This document shows, piece by piece, positions 42,374-51,237 of a stretch of DNA of 64,000 nt. The notes below the pieces were generated by a model. It ran no database searches and was not told where the DNA came from. It saw only the letters and a program-made list of their open reading frames with translations. Source of the DNA: an uncultured Marinococcus sp. (GTDB taxonomy: Bacteria; Bacillota; Bacilli; Bacillales; Marinococcaceae); NCBI RefSeq assembly GCF_947493875.1, contig NZ_CANLSU010000003.1, positions 124,001 through 188,000 of the forward strand, written 5' to 3'. The translations under genes and the position numbers were made by a program. Positions within the stretch are counted from its first letter, which is position 1. Each line of letters begins with the position of its first letter.

Positions 42374-42624
42374 CATGAAAAGAAAGTTTATTAAGAGGAG
42401 GTTACAACTAAATTAATGCTGTTGATATTTTCAACCCCCCACGTCATAATCGGTAGCGTTGTGTTAAAGAGAAAGCACATAAGTAATTCAGCAATCAACT
42501 ACATTAAACAATCAACCTATCTAAGCATTAGTGACGTAAAGGTAAGTAATCATATAGGCAAACAGTTCATTGGGCATCGTCATTAGGACGAAAAAAATAT
42601 CTTTACCTCGGAGGTTGAATCAAT

Positions 42625-43293
42625 ATGATGAAAAAAACATTATTTGGAACAGCAATTACAGCAGGCGTAGTATTTGGAGCACCACAGGCAGCGGACGCAT
42701 CGATCAGCGACCACGGCCAAATGGAAAGAGGAGACGTTAACTCTTCTGTTGCGGAGCTTCAGGACACGCTGAAAGAAAAAGGCTATTTCCACGGCTATAC
42801 TGGTTCCACTTTTGGACCAAGAACAGAAAGTGCTGTTAAAGAATTTCAGGCTGACAACGGCATTTCTTCTTCTGCAGGCGACTACTTCGGCGTAGCTGGC
42901 CCGGAAACACAGGCAGCTCTCGGTGGATCCAGCTCTTCTGATTCTTCTGATGAAGAAGTAGCAGGCGCGTCGACTTCCGAGTCCTCCGACAGCACTAGCG
43001 GCGGCGACACCATGACCATGGAAGCTACCGCATACACCGCTGATTGTGCAGGCTGCAGCGGTATCACGGCGACAGGCGTTAACCTGAACAACGACCGTGA
43101 CGCTAACGTCATCGCCGTAGACCCGGACGTGATCCCACTCGGTTCCACAGTAGAAGTGGAAGGCATGGGCACGTACGAAGCAGCTGATACCGGCGGCGCC
43201 ATTAACGGCAACCGTATCGACGTTCACGTACCAACCAACTCCGAAGCACTTTCCTTCGGCCGTCAGAACGTTGAAGTAACAGTAGTCGACTAA
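42625..43293 (+). CDS. YocH-like cell wall protein: PG-binding plus 3D domain
   Basis: A 222-residue secreted protein. Signal peptide to about 25; peptidoglycan-binding domain type 1 (about 35-98: GDVNSSVAELQDTLKEKGYF, FGPRTESAVKEFQ); Ser-rich linker; C-terminal 3D domain with the three conserved Asp residues in ATAYTADCAGCSG, VIAVDPDVIPLGS and ADTGGAINGNRIDVHV. 3D domains have an MltA-like fold and YocH-type proteins act as wall-degrading autolysins. GGAGGTTGAATCAAT precedes the start. Confidence 0.9.
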   Translation: MMKKTLFGTAITAGVVFGAPQAADASISDHGQMERGDVNSSVAELQDTLKEKGYFHGYTGSTFGPRTESAVKEFQADNGISSSAGDYFGVAGPETQAALGGSSSSDSSDEEVAGASTSESSDSTSGGDTMTMEATAYTADCAGCSGITATGVNLNNDRDANVIAVDPDVIPLGSTVEVEGMGTYEAADTGGAINGNRIDVHVPTNSEALSFGRQNVEVTVVD

Positions 43294-43310
43294 TCAACAG
43301 CACCTAACAA

Positions 43311-43342
43311 AAATCCTCTCCAGAGCTGGAGGGGATTTTTTT
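43311..43342 (+). terminator. Rho-independent terminator
   Basis: AATCCTCTCCAG (43312-43323) pairs with CTGGAGGGGATT, followed by T7. Confidence 0.85.
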
Positions 43343-43437
43343 ATATTGCCGGAGTTCGATAGGTTTGTATGATAGGAAATTTCTGTTAACGAAAGTATAA
43401 TATTTTATACTACAAATATTATACTGGAGGTACTAAT

Positions 43438-44571
43438 GTGAGTGAGTTGTGTAAAATCATGTGCGTTGTCGGCACCCGGCCGGAGGTTATAAAAATGGCC
43501 CCGCTGGTACATAAAATTTCACAAAGCAGCCAATTTGAATTGTGCCTGGTAACGACCGGTCAGCATAAAGAAATGGTCGGACAGGCGATGGAATTGTTCC
43601 AGCTGAAGGCGGATGTTGATCTAAAGGTAATGAAAGCAGGGCAGACGCTCACAAGCATCACGTCCAGAGTATTGGAGCGGCTGGAGCCGGTCATGCAGGC
43701 CGAACAGCCTTCTGTTGTGCTGGTGCACGGGGACACCACGACGACATTGGCTGCCAGTCTGGCAGCCTTTTATCAAAAAGTGGATATTGGCCATGTGGAG
43801 GCCGGGCTGCGAACATATGATAAATACGCACCGTACCCGGAGGAAATGAACCGTCAGCTGGTATCGCGATTAGCAGATTGGCACTTTGCGCCGACGGAAC
43901 TGGCCAGACAGAATTTACTGGCGGAAAATATTGACGCTAAAAGCATTCAGGTGACCGGCAACACAGCAATTGACTGCCTGAATCTGACGCTGAAACAGCA
44001 CTACAGCCATGAGCTGCTGGAGCGGATGAACGGGCATGAATTTATACTGGTTACCGTACACCGCAGAGAAAACCTGGGTGTTAATATGGAACATATTTTC
44101 TCAGCCCTGCTGGATATTCTCGATTACTTTCCGAATATTCATATACTGTTTCCGGTTCATAAAAATCCTGTCGTTCGTGAGCTGGCTGAACAAATGCTTC
44201 AAAATCATCCGCGAATTCATTTATCCGAGCCGTTAAACACGGTGGACTTTCATAACATTGCATATCGTTCGTTACTTATTCTCACAGATTCCGGGGGTGT
44301 GCAGGAAGAGGCGCCGTCTTTGCATAAGCCGGTGCTTGTACTCAGAAACCAGACCGAACGTCCGGAAGGCGTGGACGCAGGAGTGCTAAAGCTTGTGGGA
44401 ACGGATCGCGAAACAATTGTCCAAAGCGTGACGGCGCTTTTAACCGATGAGCGAAGCTATCAGCAGATGGCATCCGGCATCAATCCGTATGGAGACGGCC
44501 AAGCTGCAGAACGAATCATCCGCGTGCTGGAGGAGCACTACGCTTCCGCGCAGGCTGCAGGGAGAGAATAA
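43438..44571 (+). CDS. wecB: UDP-GlcNAc 2-epimerase (non-hydrolysing)
   Basis: A 377-residue enzyme making UDP-N-acetylmannosamine from UDP-GlcNAc. Blocks: VVGTRPEVIKMAPL at the start, VHGDTTTTLAASLAAFY, GHVEAGLRTYDKYAPYPEEMNR, VTVHRRENLG and DSGGVQEEAPSLHKPVLVLR. GTG start follows TGGAGGTACTAAT. First gene of a four-gene polysaccharide operon; UDP-ManNAc would be the sugar donor for the synthase encoded two genes on. Confidence 0.95.
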   Translation: MSELCKIMCVVGTRPEVIKMAPLVHKISQSSQFELCLVTTGQHKEMVGQAMELFQLKADVDLKVMKAGQTLTSITSRVLERLEPVMQAEQPSVVLVHGDTTTTLAASLAAFYQKVDIGHVEAGLRTYDKYAPYPEEMNRQLVSRLADWHFAPTELARQNLLAENIDAKSIQVTGNTAIDCLNLTLKQHYSHELLERMNGHEFILVTVHRRENLGVNMEHIFSALLDILDYFPNIHILFPVHKNPVVRELAEQMLQNHPRIHLSEPLNTVDFHNIAYRSLLILTDSGGVQEEAPSLHKPVLVLRNQTERPEGVDAGVLKLVGTDRETIVQSVTALLTDERSYQQMASGINPYGDGQAAERIIRVLEEHYASAQAAGRE

Positions 44572-44572
44572 T

Positions 44573-45349
44573 ATGCGGATTATTCAGTCGATGGTGCTTT
44601 TGTCCGGTCTTATGGCTCTGGCCATGCTGGCGCTGATATGGTTCAGCGGGCCGGTGCTTAGCTTGATGGTGACGGCTGTGATCGGCCTGCTGCTGGCAAT
44701 AGTCATTTTGCTTCCGACACGGTTGATTTTTCCGGCGGCTCTCGTGTCCGTGCTCGTGTATGGATTTTTTCTTACAGGGTGGAGCATGTTTTTTGCTTCA
44801 GCGCCTCCCCAGGAGGAATTAATTCTTCATCATATTCTCTTCAGCATCTTTGTAATTTCGTTTTGGCTGTTCTTTGTTTCGGTGAAAACAGCTGTAGAGG
44901 AAAACAATACGCTGCGCCAAAAAGTGAGGGAGCTCGAAAAATATCAGGGAGAGCTGATGATGCTGTCAAACAGCGAATTTAACAATCAGGCGGAATTGTT
45001 TTTAACAGGTATGCGGCGGCGCCGTGAACAGGGATTTCTCGTGGAGGTCATGCTGCGGAATTCTTCCTATACGCAGGAAGCGCTCCAGGAGGTCATGAGC
45101 AGCGTGTTAATTGATTCGATCCGGAGCCAGTTTGACCTGGTAACCAATAACGGGGACCGAAGCTTCACGATGTTTTTGCAGAACACGGATGAGAAGGGGC
45201 TTGGCATTGTGCTCGAGCGTATTAACGAAAACTGCAGGGAAAGGGTATCGATGATAGAACCGCCGTATGAGCTGCACTATGCCGAAGTACAGAATTACAG
45301 TCTGGAAGCAACGCGGGAGTATTTACAGCAGCAGAGGACGGGGGCCTGA
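44573..45349 (+). CDS. Membrane protein with degenerate GGDEF-like domain
   Basis: A 258-residue protein. Four membrane segments (about 5-24, 29-47, 50-68, 83-104), a coiled linker (107-130), then a cytoplasmic domain shaped like GGDEF: SNSEFNNQAELFLTGMRRRRE, SIRSQFDLVTNNGDRSFTMFLQNTDEKG. The GGDEF motif is reduced to NNGDRSF (192-198), so it cannot make c-di-GMP. The nearby RSQFD (184-188) is one residue off a canonical RxxD inhibitory site. It parallels YdaK/PssE receptors of Bacillus and Listeria EPS systems. It starts 2 nt after wecB and ends 1 nt before the synthase. Confidence 0.72.
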   Translation: MRIIQSMVLLSGLMALAMLALIWFSGPVLSLMVTAVIGLLLAIVILLPTRLIFPAALVSVLVYGFFLTGWSMFFASAPPQEELILHHILFSIFVISFWLFFVSVKTAVEENNTLRQKVRELEKYQGELMMLSNSEFNNQAELFLTGMRRRREQGFLVEVMLRNSSYTQEALQEVMSSVLIDSIRSQFDLVTNNGDRSFTMFLQNTDEKGLGIVLERINENCRERVSMIEPPYELHYAEVQNYSLEATREYLQQQRTGA

Positions 45350-45350
45350 A

Positions 45351-46580
45351 ATGACGATATTTTTTATATGTGTGATGAGCTTTTTCTGGGCGCTTTTGCT
45401 GTATTATTCCTGGCTTGCGGTAGGCGGGGTTATTCATAGGCGGCGGCTGTACCCCTATAACGAACTGAATCACTACCCTTCCGTGTCGATATTTATTCCG
45501 GCACATAATGAAGGGGTGGTCATGAAGGAAACGCTGCAGGCGATGAATGCGCTGGACTATCCGGGGGAGCTTCGTGTCTTTCTGCTCGATGACAATTCAT
45601 CTGATGAAACGGAAGCGATCGGACTGGCCTTCAGCCGGATGTTTTCCCGAATTCATTACATTCAGGTGCCGCCCGGGGAGCCAAAGGGAAAATCCCGGGT
45701 GCTGAATTACGGCCTGAGCTTTATCGATACGAAATATTTTCTGGTTTATGATGCCGACAACCAGCCGGAGCCCGGCGCTGTTAAACAGCTGGTGGAAGCT
45801 GCGGAACAAACCGACAGGGCGGTAGGGGCGGTAGGCTACGTGAAAACGATCAATGCCAGAAAAAATTTACTGACGCGCATGATCGCCCTTGAGTTTCAGG
45901 TGTTTCAGCTGTTGATGCAGAGCGGCCGCTGGTACTGGTGGAAGATGGGGTCGCTGGCTGGCACGAATATGCTGCTCGAGGTGGAGGCGATGCAGGAGCT
46001 TGGCGGCTACGATGAATACGCTCTGGCAGAGGATGCGGAGTTAACGATCCGGGTGGCGGCGAAGGGATGGAGGCTGCCGGTCGTGCCGGAAGCTAAAACA
46101 TGGGAACAGGAGCCTGAGACGATCTCGATTTTTCTGCGTCAGCGCACGCGCTGGCTGATTGGCAACATTTATCTGCTGGAAAAATCGTTCAAGGATTTTT
46201 CCTTCTGGAACAGAACAACCATGCTGCACTCGGTTCAGCATATTACCACTTACCTGTTTTTTGTGGTTCTGTTGTTTTTGTCCAATATTTTATTTGTGCT
46301 CAGTCTTTTCGATGTGTTTACTACGGCGATTACCGTTCCGCTTTTGATGATCTGGTTTATGAGCTACATAGTTTACACGAGCCAGATCTTCAGTGCCCAG
46401 GTGCTGGAGCGGGATGTAACGACCAGGCAGGTCGCCGTGGGAAGCGTTATGTATTTCACCTATGCCCAGCTGTTTTTGATTTTACTCGCTAAAAGCCTTT
46501 ACGCCTATACCGGAAGCCGTCTGCGCCGGAAGGTCATTAAATGGGACAAAACGGAGCGATTTAAAGGCGGGAGCTCGTGA
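45351..46580 (+). CDS. Processive GT2 glycosyltransferase (EPS synthase)
   Basis: A 409-residue inner membrane polysaccharide synthase. One N-terminal membrane segment is followed by the GT-A domain with DD (80-81), DAD (134-136), ED (227-228) and QRTRW (264-268), the D,D,D,QxxRW set of cellulose/hyaluronan/PNAG-type synthases, and then three or four C-terminal membrane segments that would form the export channel. With UDP-ManNAc made by the first gene, a ManNAc-containing polymer is a reasonable guess. Start ATG 45351 is 1 nt after the preceding stop. Confidence 0.9.
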   Translation: MTIFFICVMSFFWALLLYYSWLAVGGVIHRRRLYPYNELNHYPSVSIFIPAHNEGVVMKETLQAMNALDYPGELRVFLLDDNSSDETEAIGLAFSRMFSRIHYIQVPPGEPKGKSRVLNYGLSFIDTKYFLVYDADNQPEPGAVKQLVEAAEQTDRAVGAVGYVKTINARKNLLTRMIALEFQVFQLLMQSGRWYWWKMGSLAGTNMLLEVEAMQELGGYDEYALAEDAELTIRVAAKGWRLPVVPEAKTWEQEPETISIFLRQRTRWLIGNIYLLEKSFKDFSFWNRTTMLHSVQHITTYLFFVVLLFLSNILFVLSLFDVFTTAITVPLLMIWFMSYIVYTSQIFSAQVLERDVTTRQVAVGSVMYFTYAQLFLILLAKSLYAYTGSRLRRKVIKWDKTERFKGGSS

Positions 46581-47593
46581 CACGAAAACAATTAATTATA
46601 GGAATAGTCAGTATTGTGATCGCCGCAGCTGTGTTTGTTTTCATCAACGCATACAGCCAGACTGATCCGGTGGTAGATACGGTGGAGAAGGAGTACCGGG
46701 GCGACCATGGCTTAATTCAAAATTATCCCGGGGCCGCTGGAGAGGCAGAATATTTATCGGAAGCTGAAGGCCTGTATTTGGAGTATCTGCTGCTGACCGG
46801 CCGAAAAGAGCTTTTTCGGGACGAAGTGGAACGGCTGGAGCCGCTTCTGCAGAAGGTTCCGTCCGGGAAGCTGGTCCAGTGGAAGGAAGGCAGCAATACT
46901 TCCACCAATGCACTGATTGATGATATCCGTATTGCCTCAGCGCTTGACCGGGCCGGCGCCCAGTTTAATGACCACAGCTATACCGAGCTGTCCAAATCTA
47001 TTCAGGACGGCCTGAGGGCCAACAATTTTGTGGAAGGAAGCTGGAGGGACTATTACGACTGGCAGCAGGACGAGGCATCGCCGGAAATTCATTTCAGCTA
47101 TTTTTCCAGTGAAAAATGGAAGCAGTTTGGCTGGTCGCAGAAGGAACTGCAGATCATTCAACGTGCAAAGGATAGCGGCAGCGTGTTTTATCTGGAGTCA
47201 TATAATGCTGTAAAGCGGCAGCCGGAGGCGTACAATCTCCAGGAGGTTAATATGATTGACCAGGTGCTGATTATGCAGCAGATGAACACGGAAGCCCCGG
47301 AAACGGAGGCACTGGCGCAGTGGATTGATAAGAAATACGAAGAAGAAGGCAAAATTTACGGCCGTTACCACCGGACCTCAGAAAAAGCGTCCGTGAATTA
47401 TGAAGCAGCAAGCGTTTACGCCCTGCTTTTGATCCAGGAGATTGATGATGGAAATATCCAGGAGGCAGAGAAATGGGCGGAGCCGCTGAGGGGGCTGCAC
47501 GAGGCCGCAGACCCTTCAGAGGACACCCACTTTTTTGATTACATGCTGGCAGCCATTGCGCTCGAACGGCTGGAGCAGGCGAAAAACAGCTGA
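46577..47593 (+). CDS. GH8-like glycan hydrolase of the EPS operon
   Basis: A 338-residue protein with a membrane anchor (5-24) and an (alpha/alpha)6-type body. EYLSEAEGLYLEYLLLTG carries Glu62 where GH8 enzymes have the SEGxxYGM acid, STNALIDDIRIASAL matches the second conserved Asp segment, and VNYEAASVYALLL the late helix. BcsZ, PssZ and YdaJ play this role beside EPS synthases, trimming the polymer. GTG 46577 overlaps the synthase stop by 4 nt. Last gene; a terminator follows. Confidence 0.78.
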   Translation: MTRKQLIIGIVSIVIAAAVFVFINAYSQTDPVVDTVEKEYRGDHGLIQNYPGAAGEAEYLSEAEGLYLEYLLLTGRKELFRDEVERLEPLLQKVPSGKLVQWKEGSNTSTNALIDDIRIASALDRAGAQFNDHSYTELSKSIQDGLRANNFVEGSWRDYYDWQQDEASPEIHFSYFSSEKWKQFGWSQKELQIIQRAKDSGSVFYLESYNAVKRQPEAYNLQEVNMIDQVLIMQQMNTEAPETEALAQWIDKKYEEEGKIYGRYHRTSEKASVNYEAASVYALLLIQEIDDGNIQEAEKWAEPLRGLHEAADPSEDTHFFDYMLAAIALERLEQAKNS

Positions 47594-47613
47594 TGAGAAA
47601 AAATATTGAACTA

Positions 47614-47647
47614 CCCCTGACGGATGCTGCTCCGTCGGGGGTTTTTT
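47614..47647 (+). terminator. Terminator of the EPS operon
   Basis: CCCC and GACGGA (47614-47624) pair with TCCGTC and GGGG (47631-47640), followed by T6. Confidence 0.85.
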
Positions 47648-47819
47648 ATGGCCGGTAATTCTTGTTGTATAGAAGCACGAAAATTTTTAGAAGGGCATAT
47701 TTCTCCAGGCTGTCGTGACTTCGTGCCAGCATATGTTATTATGTCTTTGCGATATTCAAAATAATGGAAATGATGGAACGCTGAAACGTGTGCTTTAATA
47801 TACAAAGGAGGTCCTTGGT

Positions 47820-47948
47820 GTGAAATTTTCACGAAAAAGAAGGGAGCGGAGAGCAAATACTCCTGATTGGGTGACATTTTTAATTGAGGCAGCGGATATT
47901 ATCATCATCGGTCTACGGTACATGGTGAAATCAATATTTCACTTGTAA
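47820..47948 (+). CDS. 42-residue small protein
   Basis: GTG 47820 follows AAAGGAGG with 8-9 nt spacing and opens a 42-codon frame. The product has a strongly basic head (KFSRKRRERR) and an amphipathic or hydrophobic second half (FLIEAADIIIIGLRYMV). Basic-head small membrane peptides of this form are common in Bacillaceae. Function unknown. Confidence 0.55.
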   Translation: MKFSRKRRERRANTPDWVTFLIEAADIIIIGLRYMVKSIFHL

Positions 47949-48063
47949 AGCATGTGTATACTGAAACGAAAGTTTTGCCGGGAAAAATAATTAACCGGTA
48001 AGGCGATCGTTTTTGGTCGGGAATGATAACATTAAGCTATGCAACGATGAGGAGGCAGAGATA

Positions 48064-48417
48064 ATGCCTGATTTTTTTCCCTTTATCGCTCTCTCTATTC
48101 CTGTAGTCCGATTGATTCTATTGGCAGTTATCGTGCCAAAAAATGCAAGGCTTTTGAGGGAAACAAGAGGCGGCTTATGGTCCAATATTTTTTTAGGAGT
48201 CGTTATTTTCGGAATAGCGGCTGTTGTTTTCACCACCCCGCTTCCGCTTGAAAAATATTTTATTGCAATTACTTTACCCTCTGTATGCTTTATAATCGGG
48301 TTGCAGGGGTTTTTAGAGTGGTTCTTTGCAAAACAATCCAAAGAGTATATCGTAACGATAGTCTTGGGGGTTTATACAATTGCAGCGCTGCTTATCACTA
48401 GCTTCATAATTGGATAA
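48064..48417 (+). CDS. DUF4181 family membrane protein
   Basis: A 117-residue protein with four membrane segments. The DUF4181 end motif is clear: LQGFLEWFFAKQSKEYIVT. The start MPDFFPF at 48064 follows GAGGAGGCAGAGATA. Paralogous to 39466-39816. Its end overlaps the long frame, but not the real start, of the GNAT gene. Confidence 0.78.
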   Translation: MPDFFPFIALSIPVVRLILLAVIVPKNARLLRETRGGLWSNIFLGVVIFGIAAVVFTTPLPLEKYFIAITLPSVCFIIGLQGFLEWFFAKQSKEYIVTIVLGVYTIAALLITSFIIG

Positions 48418-48490
48418 AAGTTTGATTGAAAACAAAAATCCTGACAGAATTTACATGCAGATATTAAAATCGCTACGCCGGAGGGAAAAA

Positions 48491-48997
48491 ATGATACATA
48501 TCGAACAGGCCGGGCCGTCGCACGTTTCCGGCATTATTTCTGTCTGTACGGCAGCTACGTGGACTACGTACCGTGGGCTTTGCAGTGATGATTACCTCGA
48601 GCGGGTGTGCCGGGAGTTTTATAATGTTCCGAGAGTACTCGATGAGGTGAAGCATACAAGCCTCGACTGGGGCGGATACTTTGCAGCGATGGAAAATGAA
48701 ACAGTAATAGGAGCTGCGGGCGGTGGTATGACAGGGGAAAAGGAATCCGAGCTGTACGTGCTGTATCTGGATCCGGCACGCCGAAACGAAGGGATCGGCA
48801 CGATGCTGCTCGGTGCGGTGACGAGCCAGCAGCAGAGCTGGGGTTCGTCAGAGCAGTGGGCGTCTGTCCAGAAGGGCAACCAGCTGGCGATTCCTTTCTA
48901 TGAAGCGAAAGGCTTTACGTACGAAGGAGAGCGCATCGGGTATGCGAACACGGAAGACGAGGATTATGTATCACTCCGGTACAGGCGCGCCATTTAA
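48491..48997 (+). CDS. GNAT N-acetyltransferase
   Basis: A 168-residue acetyl-CoA dependent acetyltransferase. The acetyl-CoA loop is in LYLDPARRNEGIGTMLL, followed by the helix and NQLAIPFYEAKGFTYEGER. The acceptor is unknown. ATG 48491 follows CGGAGGGA; the longer frame to 48410 overlaps DUF4181 and is not used. Confidence 0.9.
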   Translation: MIHIEQAGPSHVSGIISVCTAATWTTYRGLCSDDYLERVCREFYNVPRVLDEVKHTSLDWGGYFAAMENETVIGAAGGGMTGEKESELYVLYLDPARRNEGIGTMLLGAVTSQQQSWGSSEQWASVQKGNQLAIPFYEAKGFTYEGERIGYANTEDEDYVSLRYRRAI

Positions 48998-49043
48998 ATA
49001 GAAGAAAAACAGCTGCGAACCGGGCAGCCCGAGGAGGAAGACA

Positions 49044-49187
49044 ATGCTTATCATGCTCATGGTGCTGGGCTTGGCCGGTATGTTAACAGCGGTCAGCTTT
49101 ATTCCAAGCAGCCGGTTAAGGAGGATTGCCGCCTTCAGCAGCTACGCGTTGTTTCTCGCAGCGTTCGCTGTTTTAACATTGGGATAG
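49044..49187 (+). CDS. 47-residue small membrane protein
   Basis: ATG 49044 follows GAGGAGGAAGACA. Two hydrophobic segments (about 2-20 and 29-46) are joined by a basic loop (SSRLRR). It lies 46 nt after the GNAT gene, possibly in the same transcript. Family unknown. Confidence 0.55.
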   Translation: MLIMLMVLGLAGMLTAVSFIPSSRLRRIAAFSSYALFLAAFAVLTLG

Positions 49188-49222
49188 CTGCGCCAAAATG
49201 GAACAAGGCCAGTCGTTTTGTT

Positions 49223-49251
49223 GTACTACATGTAACTGTTTTGGTTATAAT
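49223..49251 (+). promoter_or_regulatory. Candidate promoter of the NmrA-type gene
   Basis: A perfect -10 TATAAT (49246-49251) 27 bp before the start codon with only a weak -35. An 8-bp palindrome TACATGTA (49227-49234) lies in the spacer and could be an operator. Confidence 0.4.
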
Positions 49252-49277
49252 TAACAATAGAAATGGAGGAATGACAA

Positions 49278-50150
49278 ATGAAAGCACTAGTAACCGGAGC
49301 AACAGGCAAATTAGGATCTCAGGTCATGGAGTCGCTTCTGAAAAAAATGCCGGCCGACCAGCTGGCCGTGAGCGTCCGGAACCCGGACAAGGCAAACGAT
49401 CTGAAGGAAGCGGGTGTGGAGGTGCGCCGCGGCGATTTTGACGAACCGGACAGTCTGGACGAGGCGTTTGCCGGCGTGGACCGCCTGCTGATTATTTCAA
49501 CCGACGGGGACAATGACACAAGAATCCGCCAGCATACAAACGCGGTGGAGGCAGCGGCCCGGGCGGGTGTTTCCTTTATCGCCTACACCAGCATCGGCCA
49601 TGCAGAAAGCAGCACGATGTTTCTGGCTCCGCCGCATCGAGCCGCCGAAAATGCGATCATTGAAACCGGCATACCATATGCATTTCTGCGCAACAACTGG
49701 TACCTCGAAAACGAAGTGCCGGGCATTCAGGGAGCCATGAACGATGCGCCGTGGATTACTGCCGCTGGAACCGGCCGGGTCGGATGGGCACTGCAGCTCG
49801 ATTACGCGGAAGCAGCGGCCGCCGCCCTCGCAGGAGAGGGAACACAGCAGTCGGTCTATGAGCTTTCCGGCCGCCCGTACACCCAGGACGAACTTGTAAG
49901 CGTGCTTGGAGACGTGCTTGGAAAAGAGATTCCGGTGCAGCACGTGGACGACGATGAATATGCGACAATTATGAAGGAAGCCGGCATGCCGGAGGCCGTG
50001 GTACCGATGCTTGTAAGCATTCAGCAGGGCATCCGCAGCGGCTCCCTCGACATTGAAAGCAATGATTTTGAAAAGCTGCTCGGCCGTCCAGCCACACCGA
50101 TGCATGACGCGCTTGAACATCTCGTGCGGACAATTCCGGACGAATCGTAA
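49278..50150 (+). CDS. NmrA/QorB-type NAD(P)H oxidoreductase
   Basis: A 290-residue atypical SDR. The nucleotide loop is VTGATGKLGSQV, and then LIISTDGD, YTSIGHAESSTMFLA and FLRNNWYLEN match the QorB/YtfG quinone oxidoreductase group. It would reduce quinones with NAD(P)H; the substrate is by family. AATGGAGGAATGACAA precedes ATG. Confidence 0.88.
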   Translation: MKALVTGATGKLGSQVMESLLKKMPADQLAVSVRNPDKANDLKEAGVEVRRGDFDEPDSLDEAFAGVDRLLIISTDGDNDTRIRQHTNAVEAAARAGVSFIAYTSIGHAESSTMFLAPPHRAAENAIIETGIPYAFLRNNWYLENEVPGIQGAMNDAPWITAAGTGRVGWALQLDYAEAAAAALAGEGTQQSVYELSGRPYTQDELVSVLGDVLGKEIPVQHVDDDEYATIMKEAGMPEAVVPMLVSIQQGIRSGSLDIESNDFEKLLGRPATPMHDALEHLVRTIPDES

Positions 50151-50163
50151 TTACCACAACGCC

Positions 50164-51066
50164 TTAAGCGGTGCGCTTTTGAAGCGCGGGAGCTGATCGC
50201 AGCCTCCCGCGTTTTTTCGTGAGCAGGGAAAATGCTACGCATCCGCCGATGACAATCGCACTGCCGGCCGCCTGCGGCCAGGTGAGGTGTTCCCCGAAAA
50301 GCACAAAGGCCAGCAGAGCGGTAAACAGCGGATTAAAGTTTAAAAACAGCCCGGAGGTTGTCGCTCCCAGGTGCTTCACGCCGATCCCCCAGAGCACCAT
50401 GCAGACGATTGTTGCGATGATGCTAAGAAACAGCATTGATCCGATAAATGTGGCATCGATCTGGTGCACGGGTATTCGAAAGCCGTTGACCGGAAGCAGC
50501 AGAAGTACACCGAACAGGCCGGAATAACAGACGGACATCATTGGGGATACCATGGTGGTGGCCCAGCGGCTGCAGATCGAATAGAGGCCGAAGACAAGCA
50601 CCGCCAAAAGCATCCACCCATCGCCGGAGGCAAACGAGAAGCCTGCCAGGCTGCCGCCGGTCACGACGAGCAATACGCCGGCGGTGGAGATGAGCATGGC
50701 TGTGATCTGTGCGCCGCGCAGCCGTTCACGAAGAAGAAGCGCTGAAAACAGGGCGATCGATAGCGTATTCATCGTCGAGATAATGCTCACGTTCGTAGCG
50801 CTCGACGACGTGAGCGCGGTAAACTGCAGAATATTAAACAGGGCAACGCCTGTGATTCCCATCAGAAAGAGCGGCATGATCGCTTTTCTGTCGGGAAGCA
50901 GGCGTTTTTCTGTGACCTGGATGATAGGCAGGAGGCAGAGTACAGCGATGCCGTAGCGCAGAATCGTCAGCGTCACAGGGGAAGCGTATGCGGTCAGGCC
51001 CTCCCCGACGATGAAATTGCTTCCCCAGCACAGGCTTGCGAGCAGCAGCAGTCCGATGTATTTCAT
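50164..51066 (-). CDS. EamA/DMT-superfamily transporter
   Basis: A 300-residue protein with ten membrane segments arranged as two EamA repeats (ASLCWGSNFIVGEGL; GWMLLAVLVFGLYSICSRWA). EamA proteins export amino acids or small metabolites. It is divergent from an Lrp/AsnC regulator, a frequent pairing, so amino acid export is likely. Start at 51066 follows GGGAGGGAAAACAC. Confidence 0.9.
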   Translation of the reverse strand: MKYIGLLLLASLCWGSNFIVGEGLTAYASPVTLTILRYGIAVLCLLPIIQVTEKRLLPDRKAIMPLFLMGITGVALFNILQFTALTSSSATNVSIISTMNTLSIALFSALLLRERLRGAQITAMLISTAGVLLVVTGGSLAGFSFASGDGWMLLAVLVFGLYSICSRWATTMVSPMMSVCYSGLFGVLLLLPVNGFRIPVHQIDATFIGSMLFLSIIATIVCMVLWGIGVKHLGATTSGLFLNFNPLFTALLAFVLFGEHLTWPQAAGSAIVIGGCVAFSLLTKKRGRLRSAPALQKRTA

Positions 51067-51125
51067 GTGTTTTCCCTCCCGTCGTGTTGTACGGAATAAA
51101 TGTATCATGTAAAATAATTATATAA

Positions 51126-51237
51126 AATAATATTCTCTATAATCCCATTAATTCAAAATATTATTCTTTAAGTGAAATTAAAACAGAATTTACTTTTGTT
51201 CAGGGTGAAAAATGCGCGTTGCGAACGAATATTATTC
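51126..51237. promoter_or_regulatory. Repeated AATATTATT elements between EamA and Lrp genes
   Basis: AATAATATT (51126-51134) and AATATTATT (51157-51165, and again at 51229-51237) lie in the divergent intergenic region. The first two are inverted with centres 31 bp apart (about three helical turns). Lrp-type octamers bind such phased A+T-rich sites. Confidence 0.4.

Noticed and set aside
42374-42624. WalR-type boxes or a riboswitch before the 3D-domain gene
   Set aside because: Only a single TGTTAA half-site was found and no recognisable aptamer landmarks.
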